The translations under genes and the position numbers were made by a program. Shown here one piece after another: positions 29,901-42,200 of a stretch of 64,000 bases of DNA. The stretch is from Lethocerus indicus. Taxonomy: Eukaryota; Arthropoda; Insecta; Hemiptera; Belostomatidae. The first letter of the stretch is position 1. Each line of letters starts with the position of its first letter. The notes beneath the pieces are model-generated. The model saw only the letters and a list, made by a program, of their open reading frames with translations. It did no database searches and was not told where the DNA came from. The stretch spans positions 5,713,501-5,777,500 of the forward strand of contig JACDQD010000102.1 of NCBI GenBank assembly GCA_019843655.1. The letters are read 5' to 3'.

Positions 29901-32900
29901 CGCTCTTCGTAAAACCAATTTTGAGTCAGTTTCACATTTAAGCTGTTCCGGAAGGACTTTTGTTCAACACTGGCTTTTGTTCCCAAGTAATTTATAATAG
30001 TCCACGGCCGACAGGCAAAGTTACTTTTCTCCGAATATTCCGGGGGAAGTAATTGTAAATTAATTTCATCTTTGGGCTGGTCGGCATCTTTAAACCGATT
30101 GTACGGAGACAGATTTCTAGTTTTCGCTGTAAGCCGTCAAGGTCCCTGTAAATAGGAATTGTGCCAGTTAACTTTGCAATATTAATATAACGCTATTTTT
30201 GTATGAATTAAATAAGATTTTATCGCTGGATCGATAAAAATTTCCTAAAAAAGTCCTAATATCCAGCAGTAATATGTCAATCAAATGAGTTCTTCGTAAT
30301 AATATCCAATTAGATTATTTTATGTACAATAAATACTCATAAATGATATTTGAAGAGATTTATCATGAGAAATAATTATGATACGCTCAGTAAATTAAAG
30401 TTAATGTTTATCCGAAAATTATTTCACTATTAACGAAGGTGGACAAAATTTTACAAGGCGAGAAATACTTGAGGTAATATAAATACTTTAGCAACAGGTG
30501 AAATTGTATTTTCCATGAGCTCAACGTGGCCCTTTAAATTCAAGGAGGGTATTACGGCTTCGCAGTCGAATATCCATCGGATAAAGTTCCTCGCGACCTT
30601 CCAAAGTAGACAATACTACAACAAAGAGGATCAGGTGCGGCCTAGGGACAAGGACAAGAAAAGTCTGTGCGGAAAGAGGGTCAAGCCCCGGGGCAACGGA
30701 AAAACAGATAATGATGTAACCTAGTTCCAGCCGAAGGAAGGGGATTTCCCTAGACCTCCCAATATATCTTGTTATTCCGCCTCGACATTCCTCCTACCTA
30801 ATACGAGGTCGAAAATCGGAAATAATTATAAAACCCATTTTTATTACCCGGCCTTTCTATTCTCTGTACGCCCCGATCTGGAAAATCGGTTCCACCCCCA
30901 CAAAATAAGCCTATAAGGAGGCGGGCGGCCCGTTGCTATTCCGCCTCGCTCGAAATAAATTTAGAGTATATGGGGGGGGAGGGGGTAAAAGTTTGGGGAT
31001 CAAATTGGCAATTGTTTCCCCGAGTGGAATTGGAGCGAGGTCGCTGGGATGGTGGAGTTCGATTTGTCGTGGATATATTGGACGGTAGGGGGATTTATGG
31101 CAGGCGTTAACCCATCATTTCCCATTTATCGTTACTTTCTTCTTTTGTCCCAGTTTGGCTTATCCCGATTGCTTCCAGTCCCCACCGTTTGAAAATAAAT
31201 ACAATTATAATTTACCTTAAAAGAACGAGAAAACTATTGTCTGGGCACAATGACGAATAACAATTGAATAAAAGATCGCCCATACTAGGCGACCCTTTTG
31301 GAGAATTTTTCAATGATCGCCAACTCCCAAGTTGGCTCACAGCCCCCGACCCCGGATACCATCACGAACTGCCGCGTCAGAGAGGTAATTCTCCCGAATA
31401 AACGGTTAGAACGCGTTCAGGATTGTTCGGGATCTTGTGGCAATTTGTATCTGGCAATGCACCAATCATTCTGTCCGTACGCGAAGAAATTTAATATTGA
31501 ATTCGGATGGGATAGAGTCGACCTCATCGAGTAGGACAAATATCCGTTGAAAGTAAAATAAGTTCCAAACACTTGCGTAAAAATCCCATACAACTTGTAA
31601 TTAAAATGCTGTAAAATCTGTGATGATGTTTAAATTTGAGTTCGGCTGAAATATATGTGTGTTCTCTAAGTATGTTAAGACGGTCTCGTTTGGTGGTTGG
31701 TGAGTGTTTGGAATAGCAAGTTCGGCAGTTTCAGCTTGCCGCCACCTTCAGTAGCATTCCGCCGGTATACTGGGTGAGGCGGATTTGAGATGACGGCGAG
31801 CTACGGTCTCTTGTTCGAAATTTATCTCGGCCTAAATATGTGTGGCACACCCGAGGGAGACTTTCTTTCGGCGCGATACGAGCGGGAGCTCGTAAATCAA
31901 TTCTTCTTCCATAAATCGCGACACTCGCGTTTCCATTTTTTGCCCATCGTTGTCGAGAATGGGGAATCTTCGGTGGAAAAAAAGTTGGAGGGTATTACGC
32001 AGGTAAATAAAAGCCGGGTTTTTGGGCGGGCGGGCGGCCGGTTGAGAGGGAGGGCCCGAGCCCTTCAATAATAGGATATAGGGCGGCAAAGATCTATCGT
32101 CTGCCAGTCGGCCCACGGTCCCCACTTTTTCCGGTTCCCCCAACATCAATTTCCGGATAAATAGGAGCCGGCCAACAGCCTGACCGGCCTTGCATTTAAT
32201 TATTTATTTATTCCTTATACATCAGGACATGTACAATAAAAAAAATGAATAATGAAGTAAGGGAGTGATAAATAAATGAATGAAGGACTAGGAATGAGAA
32301 ATAGCTCTTTTTAGTACTCATTTCAGTATAATGACAGTACAGAGACATTTATCGCAGACAAAAACTAGAGAGGAATTTTGTTTTGTTCATTGCTTGTAAA
32401 CACATGATACGTTGCGTTTCAGCTAAGTGGATTATGAATTATCTAGCATCAACATTAATGTAACTGAAATTCTGATACGATGTAAGATTTATTTTATTAA
32501 CTGTCAGTAATATAATATAATCACATTATTTATATTCAATTTGAGGTAATATTTATTAATGATATCGAATATAAGACCATTTGTTCGATTGGCACTCTGT
32601 CCAGTCCTTTGCTAGTGTTTCTGCTCGTCAGGCCGATGGACAAGGAAGAAGGAAAACGGGGGTAACAAAGGACAAAAATTGTTATCCTCTTCTTGAGCCT
32701 GATCCCCATTGTCTAAATCCCATTTGAACTCGGGCTTTTTCCGAGAAACCCCATGGCCCCTCACAAAACCGGTTGTGGGTGATTCAGAGAAGGAGGGGCC
32801 GGTCGATCTTCCATTCCTCAGGCCCTCCATTCTATGTTACCTCGGTATTGAATATTTTATTTTTCCAAAAGTGTAACGAGTTATATAAGCAAACATTGTT

Positions 32901-33340
32901 GAAATTGTTTTGAATTTGAAATTAACTAATAATACATAAAAAATAATAGTTATTATTTTAGTTAGAAATTAACAATAATATTACCCGAGTAATATGTTCT
33001 CACTTGTTAAACTATAACAATGTATCAAGCTTATTCATTAGCTAGGTTAGATATTCGATAACACCGATAAAACTACTAGCAGAACATATAACATATAATC
33101 AAGGACACATTGGCACACATATTTTCAAATGTTTTATTCAAGAGAGTGCAAATATTACGGTGCTACTTATATCACACCCACTTATGGACGATTTTCCTGC
33201 ACTGAACTGAGGTTTAATATACCGTATAATATATATGTTATAAAAAGAAACAAACTGAATAAATAATAAATAAATTCCACTGACTTCATAAATTTGATAA
33301 TGTATTGCCTTACTTCGTCCGCCAAGTAGTTGAACTATAT
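26924..33340. other. Gene desert, AT-rich DNA with CpG-rich islets
   Basis: No gene or transposon was recognised. GC- and CpG-rich, ORF-free islets appear at about 30720-31090 and 31990-32190. A short (TA)n lies at 29513-29529. Frames such as 28048-28338, 30515-30724 and 31298-31534 lack motifs and splice flanks. If the exon at 25852 continues to the right, this is intron. Confidence 0.45.
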
Positions 33341-33349
33341 TTTCGGCCA

Positions 33350-33775
33350 GCTACATTACAGTAACGCTGAGCGCCGACACAATAGGATGAGGCGTGAACC
33401 CCCACTTTCGGGCGAACATCCGGCTATTTTCGCACACGCCTGTTCAGCATCAAATTAATTGGTTCATTATGGGGCGGGATTATGAAAAGGCGGCGGGTTG
33501 AAAGGGGAAAAAAAGGAGCGTGGAAAGAGATGGAGTAGGGAGGGACACTCGAGACGGGTGGTCTACTCAGCTAATTTCTCAATAAATCCGGGGGCAGGCC
33601 AGGTTCGCCTGACTCGGCAGTCGGCCCTCCTTCCGCCTTCCGCCGGCCGACTTTTATTAACGGGGGGGGCCGTCGTCCACTTTCCGCCGCAGCTCGGTTT
33701 TTATTTCGCCGAAGGAATTATATTTTTCCCTCCGCCCTTTTCAAGCCGCGCCTTAAGTCTGCGTTAAAAAAAACC
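33350..33775. other. CpG-rich non-coding islet with inverted repeat
   Basis: About 400 bases of high GC and CpG. Inside, AGTCGGCC (33619-33626) and GGCCGACT (33645-33652) form a perfect 8-bp pair around an 18-base pyrimidine-rich loop. The overlapping plus frame (33498-33767) is Arg/Pro-biased and without family features. A regulatory islet is more likely than an exon. Confidence 0.4.
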
Positions 33776-33779
33776 TGGT

Positions 33780-36700
33780 CGTCGGCTTCAACTTAATTAG
33801 ATTCGCAAAAAATTCGCTCGAGATTCGTACTCAGTTGATTCACAATCCAGTTGTTTGGGACCGTCCTGGACATAGAGATATGGGAATATATTGTCCCATA
33901 TATTAGCATAATGAAAAGTAACTACATACAATTGCAACAGTTGGCAAATCTGTAATATATTTGATTGCGGCAAACAATCTGATGTGAATATAAGCAAAAT
34001 ACAAAATATGAGCTCTTTGAATCTGAAGGGCAATTGAGATGTAAATTTTCTAGTTAGAAACAAGTTTTAATTCCAGAACACGGATTAGCGTTCCAAAACT
34101 AGTTTCCCATTTAAATGAGGATAGTTGTTAAATTATATAGACCGATGAACAATCATATTTCCTACTGTCACACGCAGATTTATTCGACAATAATGTCAAT
34201 AGTACAGTTTCAAAGATGGAAATTCTAAATATTTTGTTCCTAATTATTAATACAAGGGAAATAGATCCACTTGTATTGTGCTATACAATTGACTAGTGTT
34301 TTTAAAGACTTTATGCGGGACATATTTGTCAGTAGTAGGTATAAAGATAAACGTTCTCAATTCATATTCAGTATCGTTGTTTAAGGATGTAGTGGAGAAG
34401 GGAAAGGGCGAGCGGCAAACCAACAAGACAGTTGAGTTGTGCGGTGTAATATCATACCGCGCCGTAATCATCCGCATTTAGTTATAAGGAGGAATCCGAC
34501 GTTCACACAAATGTTGAATTCATCGTGAGAACTTTAAAAGGTGCCTAATTTTGATTCAGAGGTTTTCGTGTCGAAAAAATAGAAAAAATACGAATCCTGC
34601 GGTAAAGGGATCATTTATATCAAGTTCAATTGTTATACATAATCAAATGGGAAAAAAAGGTTACGTTAAATATTTCAAAATTCCGGCATTGCACTTTCAT
34701 GTTTCCGATTCGGTCTAATCCAAGACCGGATTTGACGTTATGCGACGTCTAGTAAAGCCAATGGCCAGTTCGGTGTTCGGAACATTAGCGGACCGGATTA
34801 TCCGGTACAGGACAGGAGCTTAATGATAGGTCAAAATTTACACCTCCCTTTAATTTGTTGGACACGAGTTTGATCGTCGTGATCATTAATTATTTCCCTC
34901 AGACCAGACCGGCAGAAGATTAAGGTCGACATGAAATGGATGCCTTAGAGTTTATTGCTGCAGTGAAGCTAAAATCATATAAAATGAGACAAGAGGATAC
35001 TCTCAACTCTTTATTGAATCACTTTCTTTTGGGATCGAATAATTTTTAATTTATTATTAAAGGGTTACATTTCTGCACAATGTATTTATGGAAATTTAAG
35101 AACACAAGTTATTTTCAGTTTTACCAGTTTAACCACGTTTACCGGTTTTACGTTCAATATGATTGGCCCATGTTTTAATGCGTACAGTGATATTTCAGTT
35201 TTACTGTAGATTGATAAAGGCTTTAAATGTCGAGTGATTTATGACTGAGTTTATTTCGATGGCGTGCATGCAAATTTAGTTTAAACTGGGCAAAATTATG
35301 CAAACCGCGGGACGTTTTCAAATCGCAAACTATAATCGGGCCATTCCCGAAATATCGGACCCAACTCGAGTTGAGGCCACTCCGAGTCCCATTCGAGCCT
35401 CCCCGTTTCCTTAATAAAAACGATATCCTGGAAAATCCATTAACTTCGTATAATGGGGTTTTAGTCCGGGACAAACAATATTTGAAATTCAAATAGTAGG
35501 CGTCCAACCTCCGGCCACCTTTTATTAATGCTACTTCACATTTCAACTCCCAATAAATAACCGAGATATTTTGACCGCTACTAGGAAGGTGTTTTTGTTT
35601 CTACAGTAAACCTCTTATTGAACAAGAAATATAATAAAAATGATCATACGGTAATAGCATTCATACTGTCTACATGAAACGATCAGAAGTCCAGTTCCTC
35701 GGCGTTAATTCATTTACTCTAGTTGAGTCATTTTACGCCGTAATAAATCCCATTTTCTTATGTACACAAATGCTCCAGTGGCAAATGTAAGCAACAATAC
35801 AGCGCTGAAAGGGCTCACTACTCAATGGCGATTTTGAACTCATCCATAAAACGCGATGCATTAATTCATTTGGCATGTCGGAGGTCCACCCCGAAATGCC
35901 GTTAAAGCCCCCATTTGAGGTACCTTATTACGACCGGGTCTAATGGAACCCGCCGTCGGCTCCACAAATTAGTTCTCCTTCCGGCTGGGCCGTTAATTAA
36001 GCTCAAATATCAGACCTCTGAAGCTATTCTGTCGATTGAAATTTAATGTTTTCACCTCGTTTATAAAGTTTATCTGGAAACGCGCACGAACTTATTGGAA
36101 AATGGATTTCGATTAAGGCAGACATGCCTTGGGTGTCTATTCACCTACACAAGCTAATGTTCTTACATTAGAATTCAGACACGATTTAAACTCTCTCTTT
36201 TATACTTGATCTGGAAGAAAATAATAATACTTACTTTCTTGCAACAAAGCATTTTACATTTGCGGAATGCCCTGGAATAGAACGTGCGACGCTGTAATTT
36301 AAAAACACATTATTCGTATGTATGGAAATAATAAATCGACTGCAACTGGACATGCCTCATTTGCATAAAATTGTACAAACAATTTCGACTGTTTAGAGTT
36401 TAGACGCCCGTTTTACTTTCAAGCGCCAAACTCGGAATACTGCGAAGTACCTGCGAGACCTTCGTGGAATTAAGTGCGGGCCGGCGCCCGTCGTTTTCCC
36501 CGTCCGAGATCATTTTTCCACCCCAACGCCTTTATGTATTCACCGGGTTAATTTCTCAAATAAAAAAAAACTTGTATCCGCTGTAAAACGTGTTTTTGCT
36601 GGGGGACTTTCTTTTGAGTCACGAACGAAAACAGTCGTTTCCACAAAGGTCGTTCGATTCCACCGTTAAATATTCCTCGGGAACAAATTAAAATAAAATT

Positions 36701-38640
36701 GCCGACATTTTATTTTATAAATTGGGCCGCTACATAATAGTAACCGTCGAGGAGTGTCCTACTCCAATCCTCTCTCATACTAGAATTCAGCTTCCGTCCG
36801 ATATTAAATTGCTTGAAGTAGACATTGCCAGCCAAGATACACGAATTAGTCCTCACCGAACTGATGTTAATCTGACTATTACCATTATGAAGTTTGAGCC
36901 ATTTAGGAAATATAAGCTGCTTCGAATGGTGGAAAATGTAATTTAGGCAACGTAGGTAGCATCGTAACCAAACACTAATAATCAGTTAATTCATTTTTTA
37001 TCCTCACCTATTTGGCTTTAATCTAGACCGAGATTGGCTTTTCACCACCTTCACTAGAATTCAGTTCGTAATATAGTTTATTATTAACGGTATACCCATT
37101 CAACGCCCTGTTAGCACTATCACTACAATGTTCTGGTAATTTTAAAAGAGTATTTTTTTTTAGCTGGACAGATATTTTAATTAAATTGAAATGATAGATA
37201 TTATTGCTCTCAAATATTAGTAACAAAAAGTAGTTATGATTATTAAGATAATATCATTCTTCTAATTAACACCATAGGCTAAGCCCAACTGTTCATTCAA
37301 GAGATCATTATCCCGGATCTACTCCGTTATTTGTGAACATGTCACAATTCATGTACTAGGGATGGAGGACCTTACTCTGGGTTAATTTTGTCGGCCCTCT
37401 GTTAGCACCATATTGAAATACATGAATGAGGGCACTCTGCTCTGACGACGCGATTAAAAAGCCCCCTCGGAGCACTGAAGTTTAATTGACTCCGTTTTAT
37501 GCGCCTAACAGCCGCGTATATTGTTGTCATTTTTAAATCAATAAGATTAATAAATAGTCGCTCCCACTGCAATGCACTCTGCAGTACCACTTTCTCAAAT
37601 TAAGGTGACGCTAAAAAAAAATGGCCATTAACAGGCCATATATTATATTATCCGTAGTAATAGCGAGATCCAAGAGAGTATACTAGCACTTATAGTAAGG
37701 GCGGGGACGACATTCCCGAAATGGGATTGAATTGGCTGAGAAAATTGGATTGTAATGTTCAGAGGAAAACAATATGTGGACCCGCGACTTAGGGCCGGAC
37801 CAATTGCATTAATTGGGCGGCAGCTCCGCTTGGAACTTGGAATAATATTTTTTCCGTCCAAATTGCAACTAATCATCTAAGTGATGACAACATCCACCCA
37901 AGCCACCGTCCACCCGCCGCCGTTATTAACGACGGGCGTACAAACGCACCGGTCTCGGCCAGAGTTTTCATTTTCCAAATGGTCTATTAGCATGTAAGTG
38001 CCGGCCGTTTTGAGCTTCAGCCAAAACCGGTATAGCTGGCGCATTTATGCAAACGATCGTCTTGTTGATAGACGGTCATAAATGCAAAAAAAACCGAAAC
38101 GGAAGGTGATATCACTCTGTTGTAAAATGCTTGATATTTTAACACTCCTGCTATAATCCCATTTCGTGTATATAGCTGCTCACTTTGAAGGTGCTTACTT
38201 ACACCTTTTACAATATCAAATAACTTATGTAATTCTTCTTAAATCTCTTTTCTCTAGAATTACCTAAATCTATTAAATGAATTATACATACTAAAAATGC
38301 GAACAAAAATTGTGTATGGGTTCCACAGTTAGAATTAGTTGCATTCCAAGTAAACTGTCTCCAGAATCAACAATATGATTTAGGATTTGATAGGCCCCCG
38401 TCTCAAGTTTAAAGGAGTTGAATCAAAACTGTCGCAATTTCATCACAATTATTAGACTGCTGGATAGTGCAGAAAAGAGTGTTCGTTTTAAAACACTTGC
38501 GACGCTGTTTAGTGCGCAAATCTGGGTGAAAGCGTGCAAGCGAGAAGTGCGATGTGTTTCGGTAAATGTGCAGATAAGTTCGAAGGGAAAAGATTAGCGG
38601 TCTGGCCGGTAAGTCGGAGTTAAGTCCGGCCGGTTGAGCT
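33780..38640. other. Gene desert, nothing recognised
   Basis: Mixed AT-rich DNA with GC-richer islets around 35880-35990 and 37860-38040. The latter contains many CCGG/GGCC strings and an imperfect CCGTTTTG/CAAAACCGG pair near 38008. A 15-base loxP-like string at 35441-35455 is treated as chance. There are no splice-flanked open frames. Confidence 0.45.
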
Positions 38641-38690
38641 TATCTTATGAAAGTTCTATTTCTGGGCGACACCTCGCCTAAATCTCCCCG

Positions 38691-38820
38691 TCCCATCGGT
38701 CTCCATCTGTCTCCAGTCTAATCTCATACATCCGAGAACCAAACAACTCCCCGCCCGACCGAACACTGACGCCCCATAAACCGCCACAACAAATGAATTT
38801 AACATATTTAGAGGCGGCTC
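38691..38820 (+). repeat. Local duplicated element, copy A
   Basis: TCCCATCGGTCTCCATCTGT (38691-38710), extending to TCTCCAG at 38716, then CTAATCTC, then GAATTTAACATATTTAGAGG to GCGGC at 38795-38818. The same blocks in the same order occur in copy B (39074-39148). Copy A carries about 70 extra bases between the two blocks. The first block is 26 bp with two differences from B; the last is 24 bp with three. No terminal repeats or target duplication were seen, so it is not obviously a transposon. Confidence 0.7.
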
Positions 38821-39073
38821 AATCGCCGCAATTATTGTTTATAGCATACCTGGAAGAGTATATTGCACTCGTTACAACTATTCAACCCTCGACATCTTCT
38901 TATTGTTCGGGAAAAACATACGACTGTGTCTTGTAATGCAAATAAGTTATTGCACGAGTGATAAAAATTGGTGTTTTACTTCTGCCTAGAGTGTCTACAG
39001 TCAAAATAGAATAGATAGTTTTATCTCGCCGGGGTCTATTTGCCGGTGAAGCGTCCTAAGGGCAATCTGCCGG

Positions 39074-39148
39074 TCCCATCGCTCTCCGTCTGTCTCCAGC
39101 TCGGGCTAATCTCCCATCCCTGGAGAATTTATCATATTCGGAGGCGGC
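39074..39148 (+). repeat. Local duplicated element, copy B
   Basis: TCCCATCGCTCTCCGTCTGT (39074-39093) through TCTCCAG at 39099, then GGGCTAATCTCCCATCC, then GAATTTATCATATTCGGAGG at 39125-39144 and GCGG. It matches copy A about 383 bp upstream in the same orientation. The flanks differ, so only the core is shared. This fits an old tandem duplication of a regulatory element whose cores stayed similar, or two fragments of one repeat family. Confidence 0.7.
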
Positions 39149-39299
39149 CGTTTACTGCGAGTCGCTACCGAACCACTCGACCGGCTCCATATAGCTGACC
39201 GACCCCAGGGAAAATCGGAAAATCGGATTTTATTTCGGTACCCCGGTGAACCCACAGGACGTCTGCGCCGATGGTTATGTGTTCCCGTCAGCACTAACT

Positions 39300-42200
39300 A
39301 CAACACTTACCAAGGCGCTCTAAACCACAAGTGGTTCGCAAAGTGATTTGAATATATTTACAATTTTTGTGTTTATTAAAATATTTTATTATATTCTAGG
39401 GAGACTGAATGGGTGACCTTAAAAATAAGGAGAGATTAATTAGTGTTCATGTTTTTCTTATCAGAAACCATTGCTGAAAAATTGGGTATTTATATCCGGT
39501 TAAATTTATGCGTAATATCTTGAAATATTGTAACTCATGGGACTTCATGTCTTCACCCGCCTGTATCGATTTCCTCGCCAGTAGAATTCTCCCAGTGTTT
39601 CGTTCTCTGCGTGGGATGATGTCTCACATTCTCGTCATTATTAAAATTTTGAATCTGCCATTCTTCTGTAACACTGGCCAAATGACTAGTTACATGGAAA
39701 AGAGGTCCCTGAGTCAAATATATGAATAAAAACCCAGCTAATTAGGAACTGTACACAAAGTCGGTAAAGAAAATTCGAAAGATAAAGCCAGACAAGAGCG
39801 AAAGGAAAAAGTGAAGAGATGAAGAGCAGACGCCCCAGTAAAAAGCCGACCTTGACGCTGTTTCTAATAATAAAACATGATAAGACATTTAGGTTTTGTT
39901 AGACTATATACTTTTTAAGCGGCATGAAATATACTAGTTGACAGTTTATTCCTTGGTATAAACTTTGTCTACTACTACTACTTTGTCTTTGCTACTAGTT
40001 CTCAGTACCTATAGATATATTTTCGGTCATGAACTATATATTCTGCTGATGTAAATATTCGATATCTCGTTTGAATTGCTTGCAGTGTTTAATATGAATG
40101 TGTCTTTTACTGCTGTCCAACTCCGGTAATACTACTAATACCGCAGTCTCTTGTAAAAGTATCATGTTAATTATATATTTTATATTAATATTTATATTAG
40201 TCAATATTAATATATTACAGTAGAATAAATGAGAGTGGTCATCATTACTTCAATCATTACACACAATCATTACTTTGATAATCCCGCCAGCCGTCGCAGC
40301 CCTAATATAGCAATTAAAAATATTTCTCCCTTTGTATGAAATTAGGGTTTGTAAAACCGATTTAATTCGTTGATTTACAAACTCTTCCATTATTGCATCT
40401 CTTTTTCAGATTCGATTTCGTATTTACTACTGCTATTTAATTATTTGTAAGAGGGGGCAGTTTAATTTAAATTATTTCCTCAGTCAGACCTTCAATATTG
40501 ACTCTTAATTTGTGGTTAAGTACTGTAATGAATTACAGGAGTATTTATGATTGAATGCCTTTTATAATTACACAATTCTTTCAGTAGCGCTTTCAGAGGC
40601 GTAATTACGAATTAATGATTTTTAATTAGACAGTCGCGATTTGATTTGGTCGAAGGCTATTGGGGGCATTTAAGCCGACTTAAAAACAAGTGTTGCTGTA
40701 AGTTTAATGAAAGGATTAACGAAGTTATTATGTGTAGGAAAACCTCGCTTCAATTAGGATTGAAATTTAAACATTTTTTAGGGTCTTTAATAAAGGAAGA
40801 GCCTTTAATAAAGGGATATTGCTTGGATTATATTTTTTCGAGAGGCCTACAATCTCTCTGCATTTGACGACACCACGATTTTTACCTTGAGACCAAAGGG
40901 AGCTAAATTTCAAATACTAATCATTTTATTATTTTCTTGATATTTCCGGTTCTAGTTATGGCAGTATACAGAAGTATTTATTATAAACTCGATTGCAACA
41001 GTGTTTGCCTGGAAACCGAGCCACAGGGTGAATGGGACAAAAAGGAGTGTTAGCTTTTTTCAGCAACAATCGGTTAAAATGTATAGGCATTCACAGAGCA
41101 TTAATATACTATTTGTCCGTCTTTCTGTTTCTCACTCTCGTCAAGTTCGAACATCTTATAAAGATAAATTAGTTGCCAAAACAGTATCGGGACTGACTGG
41201 CAACGACATTTTGTTTTCGGGAAACATGTTGAACTCTGTCTAGAGTCAACAACACTGTCTATTAATGGGCGATAATCGAATTTGTGAGAGCATCAGGGGA
41301 ATTGACTTTCAATCAGTAAAATTCGGCGCTCGGAGTAAAGGGCTGTTAGTTGTAGAGGGAGCGGGGGGCCTAGGCTCAGGCGCAATTAAAAGACCGATCG
41401 ACTCGCATTACCGGACTAACCCATTCTATTTCGGCGTCGGATACCAAAACGCCATTTCACCCTAAGTCTCTGCTTTACAATAAGGAGCTCTAATATTAAA
41501 TACTGTAATTGGAGCCTTTCCTAACAGAATTCAATTACGATTACCAAAGAGGCGAGCGTTTTCACAATAAATAACAAAATACGATCAGCACACTGGGTGG
41601 AATTGCGCGTTTCTATTTTTAACTTCACATAATTATAATTGTAGTAAAATTACATAAATAAATGTATGGTTAAATTTATTAAACATATTTATCTATATTG
41701 ATTCTTCAGTTCTGTATGTAACATAAGTCTACACATTCTATTTAGTCAGTTTAAAATACGTCTCGTAACTTGACAGCTGAAGGCCTTAACATACTTTAGA
41801 TAAGTTATCCTAGTAGATACTCGGTTGCCATCCTAATTGGTTTTATTTCATTGATTCGGGCTTTTGGTGAATTGCTTATGAGGGTGTTTTCACGTAAGTC
41901 GAACTTCTGCGAGATTAGCCCCGCTCTAGGGGGAGAAACAGCCGCTTTCCGGCTGAACCAATATCCTCGTCTGCGAATCCAGTGTACTGAATAATACAGC
42001 GGGTGTTGATGAAACGGTCGATGAATCGGACCAGCGAGCGGTGAATCGTCCGAAGGAGGATTATCGTTCCGGTAATTAGTTTCGCCTCCTCGGATCGATT
42101 TCAGATAAAGCTCTAGTTATAAATTCATTCGGCTTTTCGGCACAGAGGGACGAAAATGCGGAGAAAATAATATCCGGAGCCCACCGGTCGGGAGGGGCCA

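Noticed and set aside
35441..35455. TAACTTCGTATAATG, identical to one arm and part of the spacer of loxP
   Set aside because: The second inverted arm is absent, the surroundings are ordinary host-like DNA, and no vector sequence is nearby.
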